Notes: a model not told the origin generated them from the letters alone. Counted from the first letter of the stretch, positions 10,641 through 22,356 are shown. The stretch: DNA of 64,000 nt from Serripes groenlandicus (GCA_031761405.1 JASEVX010000005.1:37680696-37744695), one strand, 5' to 3'. Numbers and translations are program-made.

Positions 10641-12029
10641 AGAGTATGGTTTGCGCGTTTTATGTTTATCTCTTTTTCTTTTTAGAACCACGTGTCAGCC
10701 AAAGTTATGTAAACTCTCAGAAATTATTAAATAGTAAACGGAAACGATGGAATCAACTTGTTTATATCTTTATCCCAGTATCAACTACTAAATCGTAACA
10801 ATACGCTATGTGTAAAGGCTAATCGGCTTCAGTTTCTATAAAGATTTACGCCACATGACTGGAGATAACGCGAGGCTCCCAAGAGTTGTATAAGTTTCAA
10901 TTGACGATAAATAACTGAAAACTTTTATCATGTTTCAAAAATAATTATTATTTTGCTCTTAAATATTATATTTCATACGTTTTCACTGATTTTTACACTG
11001 AAATTTATTTTTTTAAGGAAAACAATTAAAAGTTAGTATGCAGAACATTTAATTTAAAAACTTCACCTTATTAAACTAGTGCCTCTCATAGGATCGCCAA
11101 CTTAACTATGAACCAATCAAAACGTTTCATTTCCTTTATTTCTTCGACATTATTCATTAAATACAACATTTGATTGGTCTACAATCCAGATCATTTGTTT
11201 AACATCTAGGTCAAAACTTACGTTACTCAGCTATCGCCGAATAAGAGCAATGAAATAACGAGTTTAGGGGATAATATAAACATATTCGTACTAAATGAAA
11301 TGTCTAAACGGATCCAATGGGAAAGATGATGAATAAACCTGTTTTTAATTGTATGACATGTTTTACTTACATAAGAAGTAGTAATAAGAACTCTAAGACT
11401 TTGTTAAAGTGGAATTTACATAACGTGACAGTAGTGGGTATCATTATACACAACATGCACACAATCAGGTAGGCGTGACACCGCCGAACCTTCGAAATGG
11501 ACTCTCCAAAGTCCATCACAGAGGGGACCAAATAACACATCATGGACGTTCTTTATTGTCACTAATTAGAGTGGAAAGCAATGAAGATCCAGATGAGATA
11601 TCTCGTTAGGAGCCGTCTCATCTGCATCTACACTTATTTCAAAGGGCCTCAATTGCAGCATCCAGCAGTGAAAGGACTCGGGTTTTATAAATGCAGGACA
11701 TGTACATAAAACCAGGTAAGCATGACAAACTAACATGAACAACTAATCTAAATCAGGTAAGCATGAAAAACAATCCAAAATGATCAAAGTGCTATACATG
11801 CAGGACATGTACACAAGATAAGGTAAGCACGACAGACTAGCATAACAAAAACAATACATTGTATTGCTTATAGGATTCCCACAGCGGTTAAACAAACAGA
11901 TGCAATATACTGTATGCTGTATCCCTGATGTATCCCTGGTGCAGCTACAGTCAGTTACATTTGCTGAAAAACACAAACAATTGTGTATTAACCATCCCTG
12001 CTGTCTCCCCCGCTAATGCATTGTGACGC
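10641..12029. other. unannotated interval with short direct repeats
   Basis: The only structure I see is at 11690-11850, where TGCAGGACATGTACA and AGGTAAGCATGACA are repeated about 106 bp apart, with further AGGTAAGCATGA copies between. No exon is supported. Confidence 0.5.
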
Positions 12030-12228
12030 ATTTAAAGCAGACGGCGTTTGAAAACATTGTTGCAAAAGGAGAAAGTGTTCATGATGAGTATTTTGTTCCA
12101 TTTGTCACTATGATTTTTAACTATACAGTAATTATATTTTTATTTCTGGAAATTTTCTACAGTTTTGCTTATTTGTTTTTAAAGTAATCTGCTGTAGACT
12201 TTAATGCATGTGGGGAAAAGGGTCAAAC
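12030..12228. mobile_element. CCCTTTCCC MITE, decayed copy
   Basis: It contains AGCAGACGGCGTTTGAAAACATTG, a weakened central hairpin, ATCTGCTGTAGACTTTAATG and a right end GTGGGGAAAAGGGTCAA. The left TIR is lost. Confidence 0.65.
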
Positions 12229-13088
12229 CTGAGGTGTTTTGTCATTTCATATACAAATACAAATGTTGTATATAGTAATGTAAAGCTTCCGGCCCATTAT
12301 AAATAATTTACATGTACATAATAAATTCATTTGTGTGACATCATTAACATTTTAAAGATATTCAAATATAGAAATAATTAGTATATATGACACATACTTT
12401 ATGATTCAATTAGAGACCTGTTCATCTGAAAGTAATTTTCTGATTTTAAATGCCCCAATAAGATATTTCATCAGTGATTTTACATATGCGGGTCTACATT
12501 CACTCATTATGTCATAATACAACCTTGTAGTGTGATATCAATTTGTAAAGCCGAAGGTCATTGTGAACTGAACATACTTACACAAAGTGTAATTCAACAA
12601 CATAGCAGTTTCTACTAAGACAAATATTACAGAATCTTAAACAATATTCAATATGTTGTTGTCTACTCTTTTTTACTAACAGTTAAACAATGACTAGAAC
12701 ATCTAACATTTGTTGATAACATTTTGATCTTGGTGAATCTCCGATCCTGTGCTGAAGATTTTAGAGAGAGCAATCTATAAGACGTTGTTTAAATCAGGTT
12801 TGCTGTTCATAATTTATCGTAAGTATTTTCTGATGAAAATGAAATAAAAAAACTTATAAAAGGCACTACTTACTTGATGCAGAACTTCAAATCGAAACAA
12901 GCGAGTTCTTTGACTTTGTCCTTAAGACTAAATGAGAAGTCAAACGAGCCTACCATCTTAAATTGCAACTTAGCTAGAACGATCGTCCAATCTTTTATTC
13001 CGTACATGTTCTGAATTGATATCAACAGTTAGAAAAAAAAAAGAACAATGGAAACGATTTCTTTGATGGAATAGATTGTATAAAGACA
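12229..13088. other. unannotated AT-rich interval
   Basis: I see no exon, RNA gene or recognisable repeat here. Confidence 0.5.
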
Positions 13089-13583
13089 TATGAGCCGTCC
13101 TGCGAGAAAACCAACATTGTGGACTTTGCGTAAAGTATCGACCCGGATCAGCCTAAGCATGCCACACAGGCGTACCCGGATAGACACTTTTCGCATCCTG
13201 TGGATTTTCTGTTTCAGGAATCGCTACTCTATCTATCCCCCTTTAGACGGAATGTGTCGGCCGGATCAGTCTGCGCGGACTGCGCAGGCTGATCTGGTCG
13301 ATACATTACGCAGATGTGTATATATATGAGCCATCCCGCGAGAAAACCAACATTGTGAACTCTGCGTAAAGTATAAACCCGGATCAGTTAAAGCATGCCG
13401 CGAAGGCTTATCCGGACAGACACTTTTCGCCTCCTGTGAATTTTCTGTTTCAGGATTTATTACTTTTTACCTCTTTCCCTTTAAGGCGGAATGTGTCGTC
13501 CCGGATTAGCCTTCGCAGGCTGATCTGGCTAGAAACATTACGCAGAGTCCATAATGTTGGTTTTCTCGCGGGACGGCTCATAT
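13089..13583 (+). mobile_element. two GAGCCGTCC foldback MITEs in head-to-tail tandem
   Basis: Copy one begins TATGAGCCGTCCTGCG at about 13089 and is cut after TACATTACGCAG near 13310. Copy two begins TATGAGCCATCCCGCG at about 13325 and ends GCGGGACGGCTCATA at about 13583. Both contain ACTCTGCGTAAAGTAT or its ACTTTGCG variant, GGATCAGCCTAAGCATGCC (copy two diverged) and, later, the inverted TTACGCAG block. Confidence 0.85.
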
Positions 13584-13920
13584 AGGCAACTGTTGTTAAC
13601 AGTATATACACATATATTAGAGACATAAGCCATGTGTATGGTTTGGTAGTACATTTATTGTGAATGTATATTACTTGTAATTACGTGTCACTTTAATAAA
13701 TATAAAACTACTACTACCACACAACTTGTTACCCATTTTAACGAACAATATAGACCAACATCAGCCTGCACATTCTAGCCAACACTGTTCGCTTTCCATG
13801 AATCAATATTTATAAAACATAGTCATTTATAATGCAAAAACAATGTGGTGTAGATACTAGTTTTCATGAATTCCGCATGATTGGGGTTATTTTGTCTACG
13901 TGAAACGCAAGCCGACATTC

Positions 13921-13939
13921 GGGGGGGGGGGGGGGGGGG
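13921..13939. repeat. 19-base G homopolymer
   Basis: An uninterrupted run of 19 G on the plus strand. It could form a quadruplex and is a likely place for a length error in sequencing. Confidence 0.95.
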
Positions 13940-14039
13940 CTGGGCAACGAGCGACGATTAAAATCACCCAGTATCGACATGCAGTCTGACAAGGATCTAT
14001 CCATGTTGGTAGCTAGTTGGACGAATATCACTTGAAACC

Positions 14040-14262
14040 GTCTCGGTGGTGTAGTGGAAGAGCGTCCGGCTCGGGTCGCGGGTTCGATCCAAGTCCGGGG
14101 TCATACTAAGTACTTTAATAATGATTGTAATGGCTGCCGTCCTTGGCGCTCAGGGTTGCGGAGTTAGCATTACGACTGACTGGTAACTTACCAAGGAAAC
14201 GCATTGATATAAATGAATTTCTTTTGAAGGCGGCGTAGAACACCAAACAATGACTAAACACT
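14040..14262 (+). mobile_element. tRNA-headed SINE
   Basis: A clean A box (GGTGGTGTAGTGGAAGAGCG) and B box (TCGCGGGTTCGATCC), then CTTGGCGCTCAGGGTTGCGG, GACTGACTGGTAACTTACCA and the GATATAAATGA...GAAGGCGGCGTAGAAC tail block. It is the same family as 3925-4200. Confidence 0.8.
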
Positions 14263-14275
14263 GGTTACCATTTTG

Positions 14276-15345
14276 AAGTATTAATCATAGAAGTTTTCAA
14301 TGTAATCGTAATTGCCATTAATTTACCATAGAAGTATGCAATGTAATCGTAATTGCCATTAATTTATCATAGAAGTATGCAATGTAATCGTAATTACCAT
14401 TAATTTATCATATAAGTATGCAATGTAATCGTAATTGCCATTACTTTATCATATAAGTATGCAATGTAATCGTAATTGCCATTAATTTACCATAGAAGTA
14501 TGCAATGTAATCGTAATTGCCATTAATTTATCATATAAGTATGCAATGTAATCGTAAGTGCCATTAATTTACCATAGAAGTATGCAATGCAATCGTAATT
14601 GCCATTAATTAACCATAGAAGTATGCAATGTAATCGTTATTGCCATTAATTTACCATAGAAGTATGCAATGTAATCGTAATTGCCATTAATTTACCATAG
14701 AAGTATGCAATGTCATCGTAATTACCATTAATGTGTCATAGAAGTATGCAATGTAATCGTAATTACCATTAATTTATCATAGAAGTATGCAATGTAATCG
14801 TAATTGCCATTAATTTACCATAGAAGTATGCAATGTAATCGTAATTACCATTAATTTATCATAGAAGTATGCAATGTAATCGTAATTACCATTAATTTAT
14901 CATAGAAGTATGCAATGTAATCGTAATTACCATAAATTATCATAGAAGAATGCAATGTAATCGTAATTGCCATTAATTTACCATAGAAGTATGCAATGTA
15001 ATCGTAATTGCCATTAATTTACCAAAGAAGTATGCAATGTAATCGTAATTGCCATTAAGTTACCATAGAAGTATGCAATGTAATCGTAATTACCATTAAT
15101 TTACCATAGAAGTATGCAATGTAATCGTAATTGCCATTAATTTACCATAGAAGTATGCAATGTAATCGTAATTGCCATTAATTTACCATAGAAGTATGCA
15201 ATGTAATCGTAATTGCCATTAATTTATCATAGAAGTATGCAATGTAATCGTAATTGCCATTAATTTACCATAGAAGTATGCAATGTAATCGTAATTACCA
15301 TTACTTTATCAAAAAAGTAAGAAATGTAATTGTAATTACCATTAC
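14276..15345. repeat. 41-bp tandem satellite, about 26 copies
   Basis: The monomer is GTATGCAATGTAATCGTAAT followed by TGCCATTAATTTACCATAGAA. Starts at 15071 and 15112 give a 41-bp period. Two variable positions (TTGCC/TTACC and TTACC/TTATC) are partly linked between copies. It is highly homogeneous from end to end except the last 60 bases. Confidence 0.95.
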
Positions 15346-16159
15346 TTTTCAAAATCTCCAATGAAAGATTTTTTTCTGCGTGACGTTACTCACCTGTGAA
15401 TATATTAACTCTTTCCAACAAACAATATATCTACAGCAAACCATGATCCGACCTGACCAGGCCTAGAATATTGCACCTTTTGATCCGAAGATGAAAGCTC
15501 CAATGTGTTGCTTTAAAAGCTAGCTCCAATAAAGGCAGTATAAGTGGCCTCCATATACCTATACATTGGCTATATATAACCCCTTCCACTTTAAAATTTA
15601 TGCTCGAATTTCCGGAGTCTGAGAATGTTGTGAAACATTCTTAGATACTTTTCCTATGTAGTCCCTTATTGGGCGCTCTTGTTACAGTCGTACACAATGC
15701 GATCTGACCAAGGCTCGAACCTAGGACCTTTTATTCGAAGGCGAACGCTCTACCAGATCGTTACAAAAGCAAGCTGTTTAGCAATGCAGTATAAGTTTCA
15801 CCTTATACATATACATTGGTTACATCTAACCCCTCCTTATTTGAATAACCTATCTTGTATGCCTATTGATATTTAGCAATATTGACTAAGTGAAAACTAG
15901 AGATATATATGTTTGTATTTTCTCATTCCCATTTATTTGCATCAGTTTGTATATTGATGGGTAGTCCACCAGACAGTAAGGTAGCCAAGGGGGATTCGAT
16001 AGAGGAGAAGATGATACCTATTTTACGGAGGAAGTATTGTCTTGAACCGTTGACCTAGCAGACTGAAGACTGTGACAGATGCTTTAACATTTTTTGCATG
16101 AGAGCACAGTTATTTCCATACACTTTCTTCATAAATTCCTAAAATACTAAGGTTTTTTA
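15346..16159. other. unannotated interval with one SINE head
   Basis: Apart from the tRNA-like head at 15690-15770 I see no exon or recognisable repeat. Confidence 0.5.
15690..15770 (-). mobile_element. tRNA-like SINE head
   Basis: On the minus strand, TCTGGTAGAGCGTTCG (A box) and CCTAGGTTCGAGCCTTGG (B box) are present. The would-be anticodon loop has G where tRNAs have U33, so it is not a functional tRNA. Confidence 0.55.
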
Positions 16160-16400
16160 GGTGATGATCAACCAGCGAAGGTTGATGTTTCTTTCAGTGA
16201 ATTGAGATTAAAAGTCAATTGTCTAAATCAGTACAATGAGCAGACGATGAGGCGTTCCCTTAGAGGTACATCTAGGAAGATGCTTGTCTATTTGAAAGAG
16301 AAGGCTACCGTAAATGATATACTACCTACGCTTGATGATATGTTTGGCGATGTATCTTCCGAAAAAAAGGTAATGCACGAGTCCTTTAACTAAACGCAGA
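16160..16400 (+). pseudogene. gag/PNMA-like capsid fragment
   Basis: The frame reads RRSLRGTSRKMLVYLKEKAT then VNDILPTLDDMFGDVSSEKK. This is the pattern of the retrotransposon-gag / PNMA-like capsid N-lobe (basic SL[RK]G...A, then V.DIL..LD..FG.V.S...). Retrotransposon-derived gag proteins of this type assemble capsids. No CCHC zinc finger, protease, RT or LTR is visible nearby, and the frame stops at 16393, so this is an isolated fragment or one exon of a domesticated gene. Family assignment is by motif memory only. Confidence 0.5.
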
Positions 16401-16523
16401 AATTATCGGAAAGCCTGCCTTCTCTTGTGTGTTGTCTTAAAGGCATTCTGCAGACTGCTATTGAAAATGGACATGTACATCGAAATGCCAAAAACGATCT
16501 ATTTATTTATTAAACAATTAGAT

Positions 16524-16765
16524 ACGAGCCGTGTTTTCCACAAGAAATCAAACATTGTGGACTCTGCGTAAAAGTATCGATCCGGATCAGCCTAAGCATG
16601 CGGCGCAGGCTAAACCGGACAAACACGTTTCGCCTACTGTGGATTTTCTGTTTCAGGAATCATTACTCTATACCTCTATACCCCGAGACGGAATGTGTCG
16701 GCTGATCTGGGTCGATACATTACGCAGAGACCATAATGTTTGTTCTTTCGTGGAACGGCTCATAT
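16524..16765 (+). mobile_element. GAGCCGTCC foldback MITE
   Basis: It runs from ACGAGCCGTGTTTTCCACAAG to CGTGGAACGGCTCATAT. It contains GGACTCTGCGTAAAAGTATC and GGATCAGCCTAAGCATGC, with the inverted GATCTGGGTCGATACATTAC at the right. Its right arm borders a CCCTTTCCC MITE tail at about 16775-16825. Confidence 0.85.
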
Positions 16766-16902
16766 AGCGAGTTTCCATATTTCAAAGTGATCTGGTGCAG
16801 ATTGTTATGTATGTGGGAAAGGGTTATATCAGTTGACATACACGAGTTGCACAATAGCTGATATGTCAATAAATGTGTATCGGTTTTAAGTTTACTCCTC
16901 AC

Positions 16903-17076
16903 CTTTTTGATCGGACAGGTGCAATTATTGCCCTGTACCTTCACTATTGCCGGACACTCTTTGGACACCGTCTTCAGAAAACCACACATGTCAGGTTTGT
17001 GGCATATGTTTGGCCCAACTAACGAACAAAGGTCCATGTATTCGGTTCCTACCTTCATCTTCAATGCCATATCACC
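16903..17076 (-). CDS. GM2A-like exon 3
   Basis: Acceptor ATATTATCAG before 17076, donor AAG|GTGAGG after 16903; 58 codons, phase 0. It encodes GDMALKMKVGTEYMDLCSLV and later NNCTCPIKK. The cysteines are spaced 8, 6, 10, 11 and 2; the 6, 11 and 2 spacings equal those I recall between human GM2A Cys106-112, 125-136 and 136-138, and the CxCP ending matches the human CHCP. The next exon would begin in phase 0, as does the + strand exon at 527. Confidence 0.8.
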
Positions 17077-20000
17077 CTGATAATATAACGAAAAATAAGA
17101 CTAGATAATATGTTTGTAATGTACGGTAACCCCACTCCCTTCAAACCGAGACCTGCCCTATAGTATCATTCGCTCGTACAGAGACAGGTCGTCTCAGATT
17201 GACCTATAGTCAATCAAAGTGTCGCCTATAAAATCGTTTAGTATTAAATGGGGCGATAACACTAATATATAAACGAGAAAAAGAAGCGATTTTGACCGAG
17301 TGCTCCTGTTGAATAGTCACCATTTTGATAGCTGAATTGAGATTTTTTTTTTTTTATATAGAATTGCGATAGCAAGGCTACCATAGTTACAAATGAGATT
17401 TTGAAGTTACGTGATGAAAATGACTGAGAACACCATTTTTATCATATCGGTACGCCAAAAAATAGTGCAAACAATTCTTGACTGAATTACGAATGCAAAC
17501 ATAAGCAAAAGTAAAAAAAAAAAAAAATCAACTTATTCTAGGTAATCAAATAAAATTACAAGTCTTTGAATGTGTAAATATCATTAGTCGCCGGGCAGAA
17601 GCCCGCGACTTCTATTTTTAATAGGTTTTCGGAAATCACATGGGAGGGGGGATTATTATTAGAAAGAAACACATTTAGTCTTGAACATATTACAATTGTG
17701 TTTGCTTAAAAACACTAAGTAATGACACATCTAAAATGAAATAAATATTCCGATGTTTTAGGTATTTTCAGTTTCTTTATTTTGACTCGCATTTATGTTT
17801 TTTTGTTTTATTTACGAAGACAAAACAGTCCCTATTAGCTAGACTGGTATACTTTATTTAACACTATATACTACATGTAATCAAAAGGCGATAACTACAA
17901 ACCTTTACATCGCACAGTCTAATTTATTTGTTTACATACTCGCGAATACCAACTGCGTTGATCAATCTCCTTTGCAAAGAGCCGCTTTTTACACTCACTT
18001 ACAAATAGTAAATCATAGGTGATTTAAAATGTTTATTTGGTTCGAAACAAATGAAGAAAAGAACAAACCGAGATAAAACTGGTTTTAATAGAAAAATCAC
18101 TTTGAACGAACACTCTCTGCCTATATAGAGAGTTTCAAGAACGACACCTCTGCGAATATGAAAGAATCGGGTCTTTCGTACAAAACTATTTCGTCCTTGA
18201 CAATTTTAAATGTGTCATTTAATTTCCTAAAGGCATATTGCTTCCGATCTGCATATTGTTATGCATCATTGACACAAGGGCGCTCATCATAATATAATTT
18301 TAAAACATGAGTAGTTTGTTATTTTCATTATAAAAAAGGAAGGAAAGAATTAAAATAAATTAACATGTTGTAGGGCTCAGTTTATGTTCGAAATTAAGTT
18401 TAAATTATACAACAATTTCAATGAGATTTAACTGTTTAGTTGATATTATATTTCGAAGGTGGTCTAATTTATAAATATTGGACTACATTTCAACATTTGT
18501 TGAAGTATGATATAATTAGGATGCCAGGCTAATATCATTTTGAGAAAAAGAGAAACTCATGTCTTCAGCGATTTAACCATTATCTCATTGTTTTAAAAGT
18601 AGATTGCTGCAAAGGTGTCCACTGTTGACTTTAATAGAGGAAAGGTAAAATGACGTGCTATTGCATGCAAATCCTAAATTGTCTGTTTTGTGGTTTTATT
18701 AAAAACAATAAAATTGAAATATTCTGACAAACATCTTGAAAAGTGTATGTGGAATTCATAAATCTTATAATTATTCCTTAATGAAAGCACTGTATACATA
18801 CTAAGATTAATGATTGGCAAGATTAATCATTTCCATTACTGTTTATGATCAATAATTAGTTGGTTGTGTGTATGGTCAACCTACTTTGGAATGGAGGTTG
18901 ATCATAAACAATGAAAGGCTTCAATTATCATTCACTTCGTTGACAAAACAATGCAAGTTATGATACATTTTCACTTGACCCCCACCCCTGATGTTCCAAT
19001 ATGCCCCTCAGTTGATAACTGTTTATTCAACTACTATAATGTTAGTGTTATGCATAACTGCACTATGGATATCCGGCGACATTGATGCGTTGCATCAACT
19101 TTCTCTTGTATGTAAGTGTAATAGAGGATAAGGATATCACTACGCCCCACTCCAGTTTGTACGACAGTCTGAAGAAATTACCCTTTGCAGATGGTAACCC
19201 TTTGTTCCCTCTAGTAACAGAAACAGTAATATTACTTCTGACAAAGTAGATTTACTCGTCATATTTAAATGGTCTTTTGTTTCCACTTTCAGATGCATTT
19301 GCTGCAGACAACTTTTGAACTTTGAAAACATTGTGGCAGAAAAGACTTAAAGAGCAATACCTCCTTTTGCCACAATGCTTTCTATGCTATTCTGAAATAT
19401 TCAGGAAAATAAACCTGAGATATCAACCCTTACCCACATCCAGACCATTTGTGACGCCTCTGCAGCAGACGACCTTTGGAAATATTGTGGCAAATAAAGA
19501 ATTTGCGCGGTATATTTATTTTCTACGGATAACTTGCTACGCACCAGAAAGGGTGAAACTTGCGAAAATGTTAAAACTATTCTCCTCTGAATTAGCTTGT
19601 CTGATACCAATATAATGTGGTATAATATTATCATTGGATAACTCTCTACAACTATAATCATACTGATTGGTTGTAAAATTTTAAAACTACATGTACATTT
19701 TTATGAAAGCGCTTGTCTGATTTCAAGATAATTTAGCAGAACTGTTCAATCAGTGACCCTCTACAAGTTTTAAGTCTTATTGATTTATTGAAAGTCGAAG
19801 AAACCAGATGGCATCTAAAATTGTGTAATATTGAACGATTAGCTTCAAATAACCTCTCATCCGTATCCACTGGACAAAAAAAGGAATATTCTTTTTGCGG
19901 TCCATTTCTTAATTATGTTAAAAGTAATGTGTAGAACTCTTGATTGTGCGGTATCTGAGGAAAGTAGTAAAATGCCTAATATTTAAAATTCTTGCCCGAT

Positions 20001-21701
20001 TCCAATTATAAATAGAAATGTTCCTCTATACAAAAATTGTTCAAGCATTATCAGTTGGTTGAACAAAAGAGGAGCGAGGCGGCATCCGAAAAGGGCAATA
20101 TGACAACATTTCAAAACTATATTCTTATGAAAGTGCTTGTAATATTTGTTCCCTTAGTGACCCTCTTCATAACTCTTAAAGCCATGAATGTTCCTGGTGG
20201 GATTTTCGTAGAGCTATTGGGTAATATGATAATTAAAAATGTATAATATGGACAGAATTATATATTCGGAGTTGGGGTCAATTAAGTTCAACAAGAATTT
20301 ATGATCTTGGAAATATTTTATTCTGCCCTGATGCATCATTTCTTGTCTGTCATGGTGGAGATTTCTTTTAGATAAATATTTCTATATTCACTTTTGCATC
20401 TCCTCCTAACCGAACACAAATCTACCTTCAGTACTTTCAGTACTCAGTACGTTCAGTACTTTGATTTGTCCGTTGAAATCTCACGATACAACCAACGTTC
20501 GGTTCTACATTGTATTTAATCGGCGTGTCGCAGCATTGAACCCAATCTTGGTCAGGTTGGCATCAAACGAAACGTTTTTTAGTTGAACTTATGTTTTGCC
20601 ATTACATTAAGATAAAAAGGCAAGAACCAAACGTGGCTATTTTTTGATGTCCCTAAATAACACCGAGGGCTAAACGTGTTTTGCTTATTTACAGACATTG
20701 GCTATGGGTTCTTCTGAGGAAATATAATCATATGGTCGAATCTTAATCTAATGGTTTTGCTGTAAATAATGTACATACAGGTTTATGCTTCTTTATAGAT
20801 TTCTCGTGCGGATTATAAATGTCTTGGTAATATTGTGCATCTATCTGCACTGGTCTATCAAACTATTCCATTAATACACATACGTTAGAAGGCATTCCTA
20901 ACATTTCATTTACTTTAATATTTCAACTTCAATCTGGAAAAATGTCTATACCGTGACAGGTAGTATCAGATGAACCATCAGCGATAACAATCACTTACCG
21001 ACAACACCTCTCCGTCCACACCCACGTCTTGTGATACATTAATTGCACCAGAAATCGTAATGCTACCACCGATCCGAAAGATGTCGGGTTTCACGCTAAG
21101 GTAGGTTAGCGTTACAGCTTTCTTTGTTTGGTTGTTGCAGTTCGACCATTTTAACCCTAGTAATTGTACTGGAGCTTGGCTTTTCAGCTCATCGTAAGGA
21201 AGATAAGGGTTCACCTGGAATTGTAAACAACGTTTGTAAATGCATTATATATAAGTAAAAATGGCGGAAACAATAATGTTAACGTTTAAAAATGTCACAG
21301 CTTTTAGACAATAATATTGATCGGAGATCAACCGTTGAGTGAAGATACAGTCCACTCTCGTAAACTTAAAGTCCAAAGGACCAACGAAATTACTTCAATA
21401 TATTCGTACTTCGAGTTATCCAAAGCTTGATACAAGGAAATCGATGTATCACACTATCTGTTTGAAGCATTGTTTTGAATTTTTGTTAATGAAGACCAAC
21501 TTAAAAACAGTGTAGGAAAATCGTTCATAATGTGTTCAACGTCTTATACCAACAATGTTTCTTTTTTTCCATGCAATATTACAACTTTTCACTTACTGTT
21601 AAGCGATATATCGAGATAAGAGTCTCATACACGTCTACACCAAGTCCATTTAGAGAAATCAAAACAGAGAAACCGACAGCGAACAAAAACCACGACACCA
21701 T
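16903..21701 (-). CDS. GM2 ganglioside activator-like (ML domain) gene, exons 1-3
   Basis: Gene-level entry for three exons with phase-0 junctions (21597-21701, 20999-21214, 16903-17076) separated by introns of 382 bp and 3.9 kb. The product is a secreted or lysosomal lipid-binding protein of the GM2A class, which in mammals presents GM2 to beta-hexosaminidase A. Invertebrate members are often expanded and their ligands are not settled. Support: signal peptide, WSNC, a proline-aspartate turn (VKPD), and a six-cysteine exon 3 whose last spacings match GM2A. The last exon, with the LGC cysteine, was not found on this strand. The 3.9-kb intron is AT-rich with degraded MITEs. Not distinguished from other ML-domain proteins by search. 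Confidence 0.75.
17077..20998 (-). other. intron 2 of the GM2A-like gene
   Basis: AT-rich. It holds a poly-T run at 17342-17355, decayed CCCTTTCCC MITE pieces (18560-18650, 19160-19560), a 13-15-bp-arm inverted repeat at 18838-18920 (TGTTTATGATCAA / TTGATCATAAACA) and weakly similar direct repeats at about 19640-19800 and 20040-20200 (TTATGAAAG[CT]GCTTGT, GTGACCCTCT). I see no further exon. Confidence 0.5.
19160..19560. mobile_element. two decayed CCCTTTCCC MITE copies
   Basis: The first has GATGCATTTGCTGCAGACAA and a hairpin core (GTGGCAGAAAAGAC ... CTCCTTTTGCCACAATG). The second begins AACCCTTACCCACATCCAGA at about 19428 with GACGCCTCTGCAGCAGACGA and loses its right half. Confidence 0.7.
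20999..21214 (-). CDS. GM2A-like exon 2
   Basis: Acceptor TTGTTTACAATTCCAG at 21215-21230, donor TCG|GTAAGT after 20999; 72 codons, phase 0 at both ends. It encodes LKWSNCNNQTKKAV then LTYLSVKPDIFRIGGSITIS and ends GVDGEVLS. This matches the first ML-domain half: W-x-N-C, then a strand, then a Pro-Asp turn. The first codon is GTG (Val), not a start. Confidence 0.8.
21597..21701 (-). CDS. GM2A-like exon 1 (signal peptide)
   Basis: ATG at 21701-21699 in a good context (CAGCATGG). It encodes MVSWFLFAVGFSVLISLNGL and then GVDVYETLISIYRLT, 35 codons. The first 20 residues are a typical hydrophobic signal peptide. The exon ends ACA|GTAAGT at 21597, phase 0. This exon is too short to stand out in ORF scans. 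Confidence 0.75.
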
Positions 21702-21726
21702 GCTGTCAGCTATCCGTCCAAACAGT

Positions 21727-21740
21727 TCTTATAAAAACGT
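21727..21740 (-). promoter_or_regulatory. possible TATA box of the GM2A-like gene
   Basis: The minus strand has TTTTTATAAGAA about 28-38 bases upstream of the ATG. If used, the 5' UTR would be only a few bases or untranslated exon sequence would be absent, so the element may be fortuitous. Confidence 0.25.
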
Positions 21741-21799
21741 CGAATTTCGCTTTCACATAACTTGAAGAAGTAGATCTACTTGAAACAAAGTAAATTTAA

Positions 21800-22022
21800 C
21801 CATTTCCTTTTTGCAACAAATTAGCGGCGGTCGACTTAAATCATTTTAAGGCAAACATATTAAACATCTCTACAAGAAACATACTTGGTATAATTGAATG
21901 GAGTTTAAAATATTGTGGGAAAATAGGTAACTGTTCATTTTGAGCAACTCCTCCTTTAGTCACAATGTTTTCAAAAGTCGTCTGCAGAGATGTCAACAAG
22001 CATCTGCATGCGGGACAGGATT
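21800..22022. mobile_element. CCCTTTCCC MITE, decayed copy
   Basis: From AACCATTTCCTTTTTGCAAC to CATGCGGGACAGGATTT, with AACTCCTCCTTTAGTCACAA in the core and a GTCGTCTGCAGAGATG motif. It lies just upstream of the GM2A-like gene. Confidence 0.65.
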
Positions 22023-22145
22023 TATATCTCCAAAACATAAGATTAAACAACTGTAGTTATCTTTATCTTCCTCATTGCTGATGGGTTGGTTTTCCTCCAC
22101 TTACGTTAATGACTCACTCCACACTTTATACACTCAAACTTGTCT

Positions 22146-22202
22146 TAAGCAGCCACCAAGGGGAGAGTAAAAATGTTGATGCGGAACACAGGTGGCTGCT
22201 TT
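22146..22202. repeat. short inverted repeat
   Basis: AAGCAGCCACC at the left pairs with GGTGGCTGCTT at the right across about 35 bases. Possible small hairpin; no function assigned. Confidence 0.6.
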
Positions 22203-22356
22203 ATACAAGTCAAATAAAGACGAAAACAATGTTTTGTACTTAGTACAAGTTGTGTGGTTAACAGAGTGACCGCTAACATTATAAATGCCCTAATTGAAAA
22301 CATTTGCAAAGTACAAATGCAGTTAATTAAAATAACAATCATATTTATTTAATACA

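Noticed and set aside
890..15345. 38- and 41-bp arrays as CRISPR-like repeats
   Set aside because: Monomers are contiguous with no spacers, and the genome is eukaryotic.
15690..15770. possible minus-strand tRNA gene
   Set aside because: The anticodon loop lacks U33 and stems are weak; SINE head.
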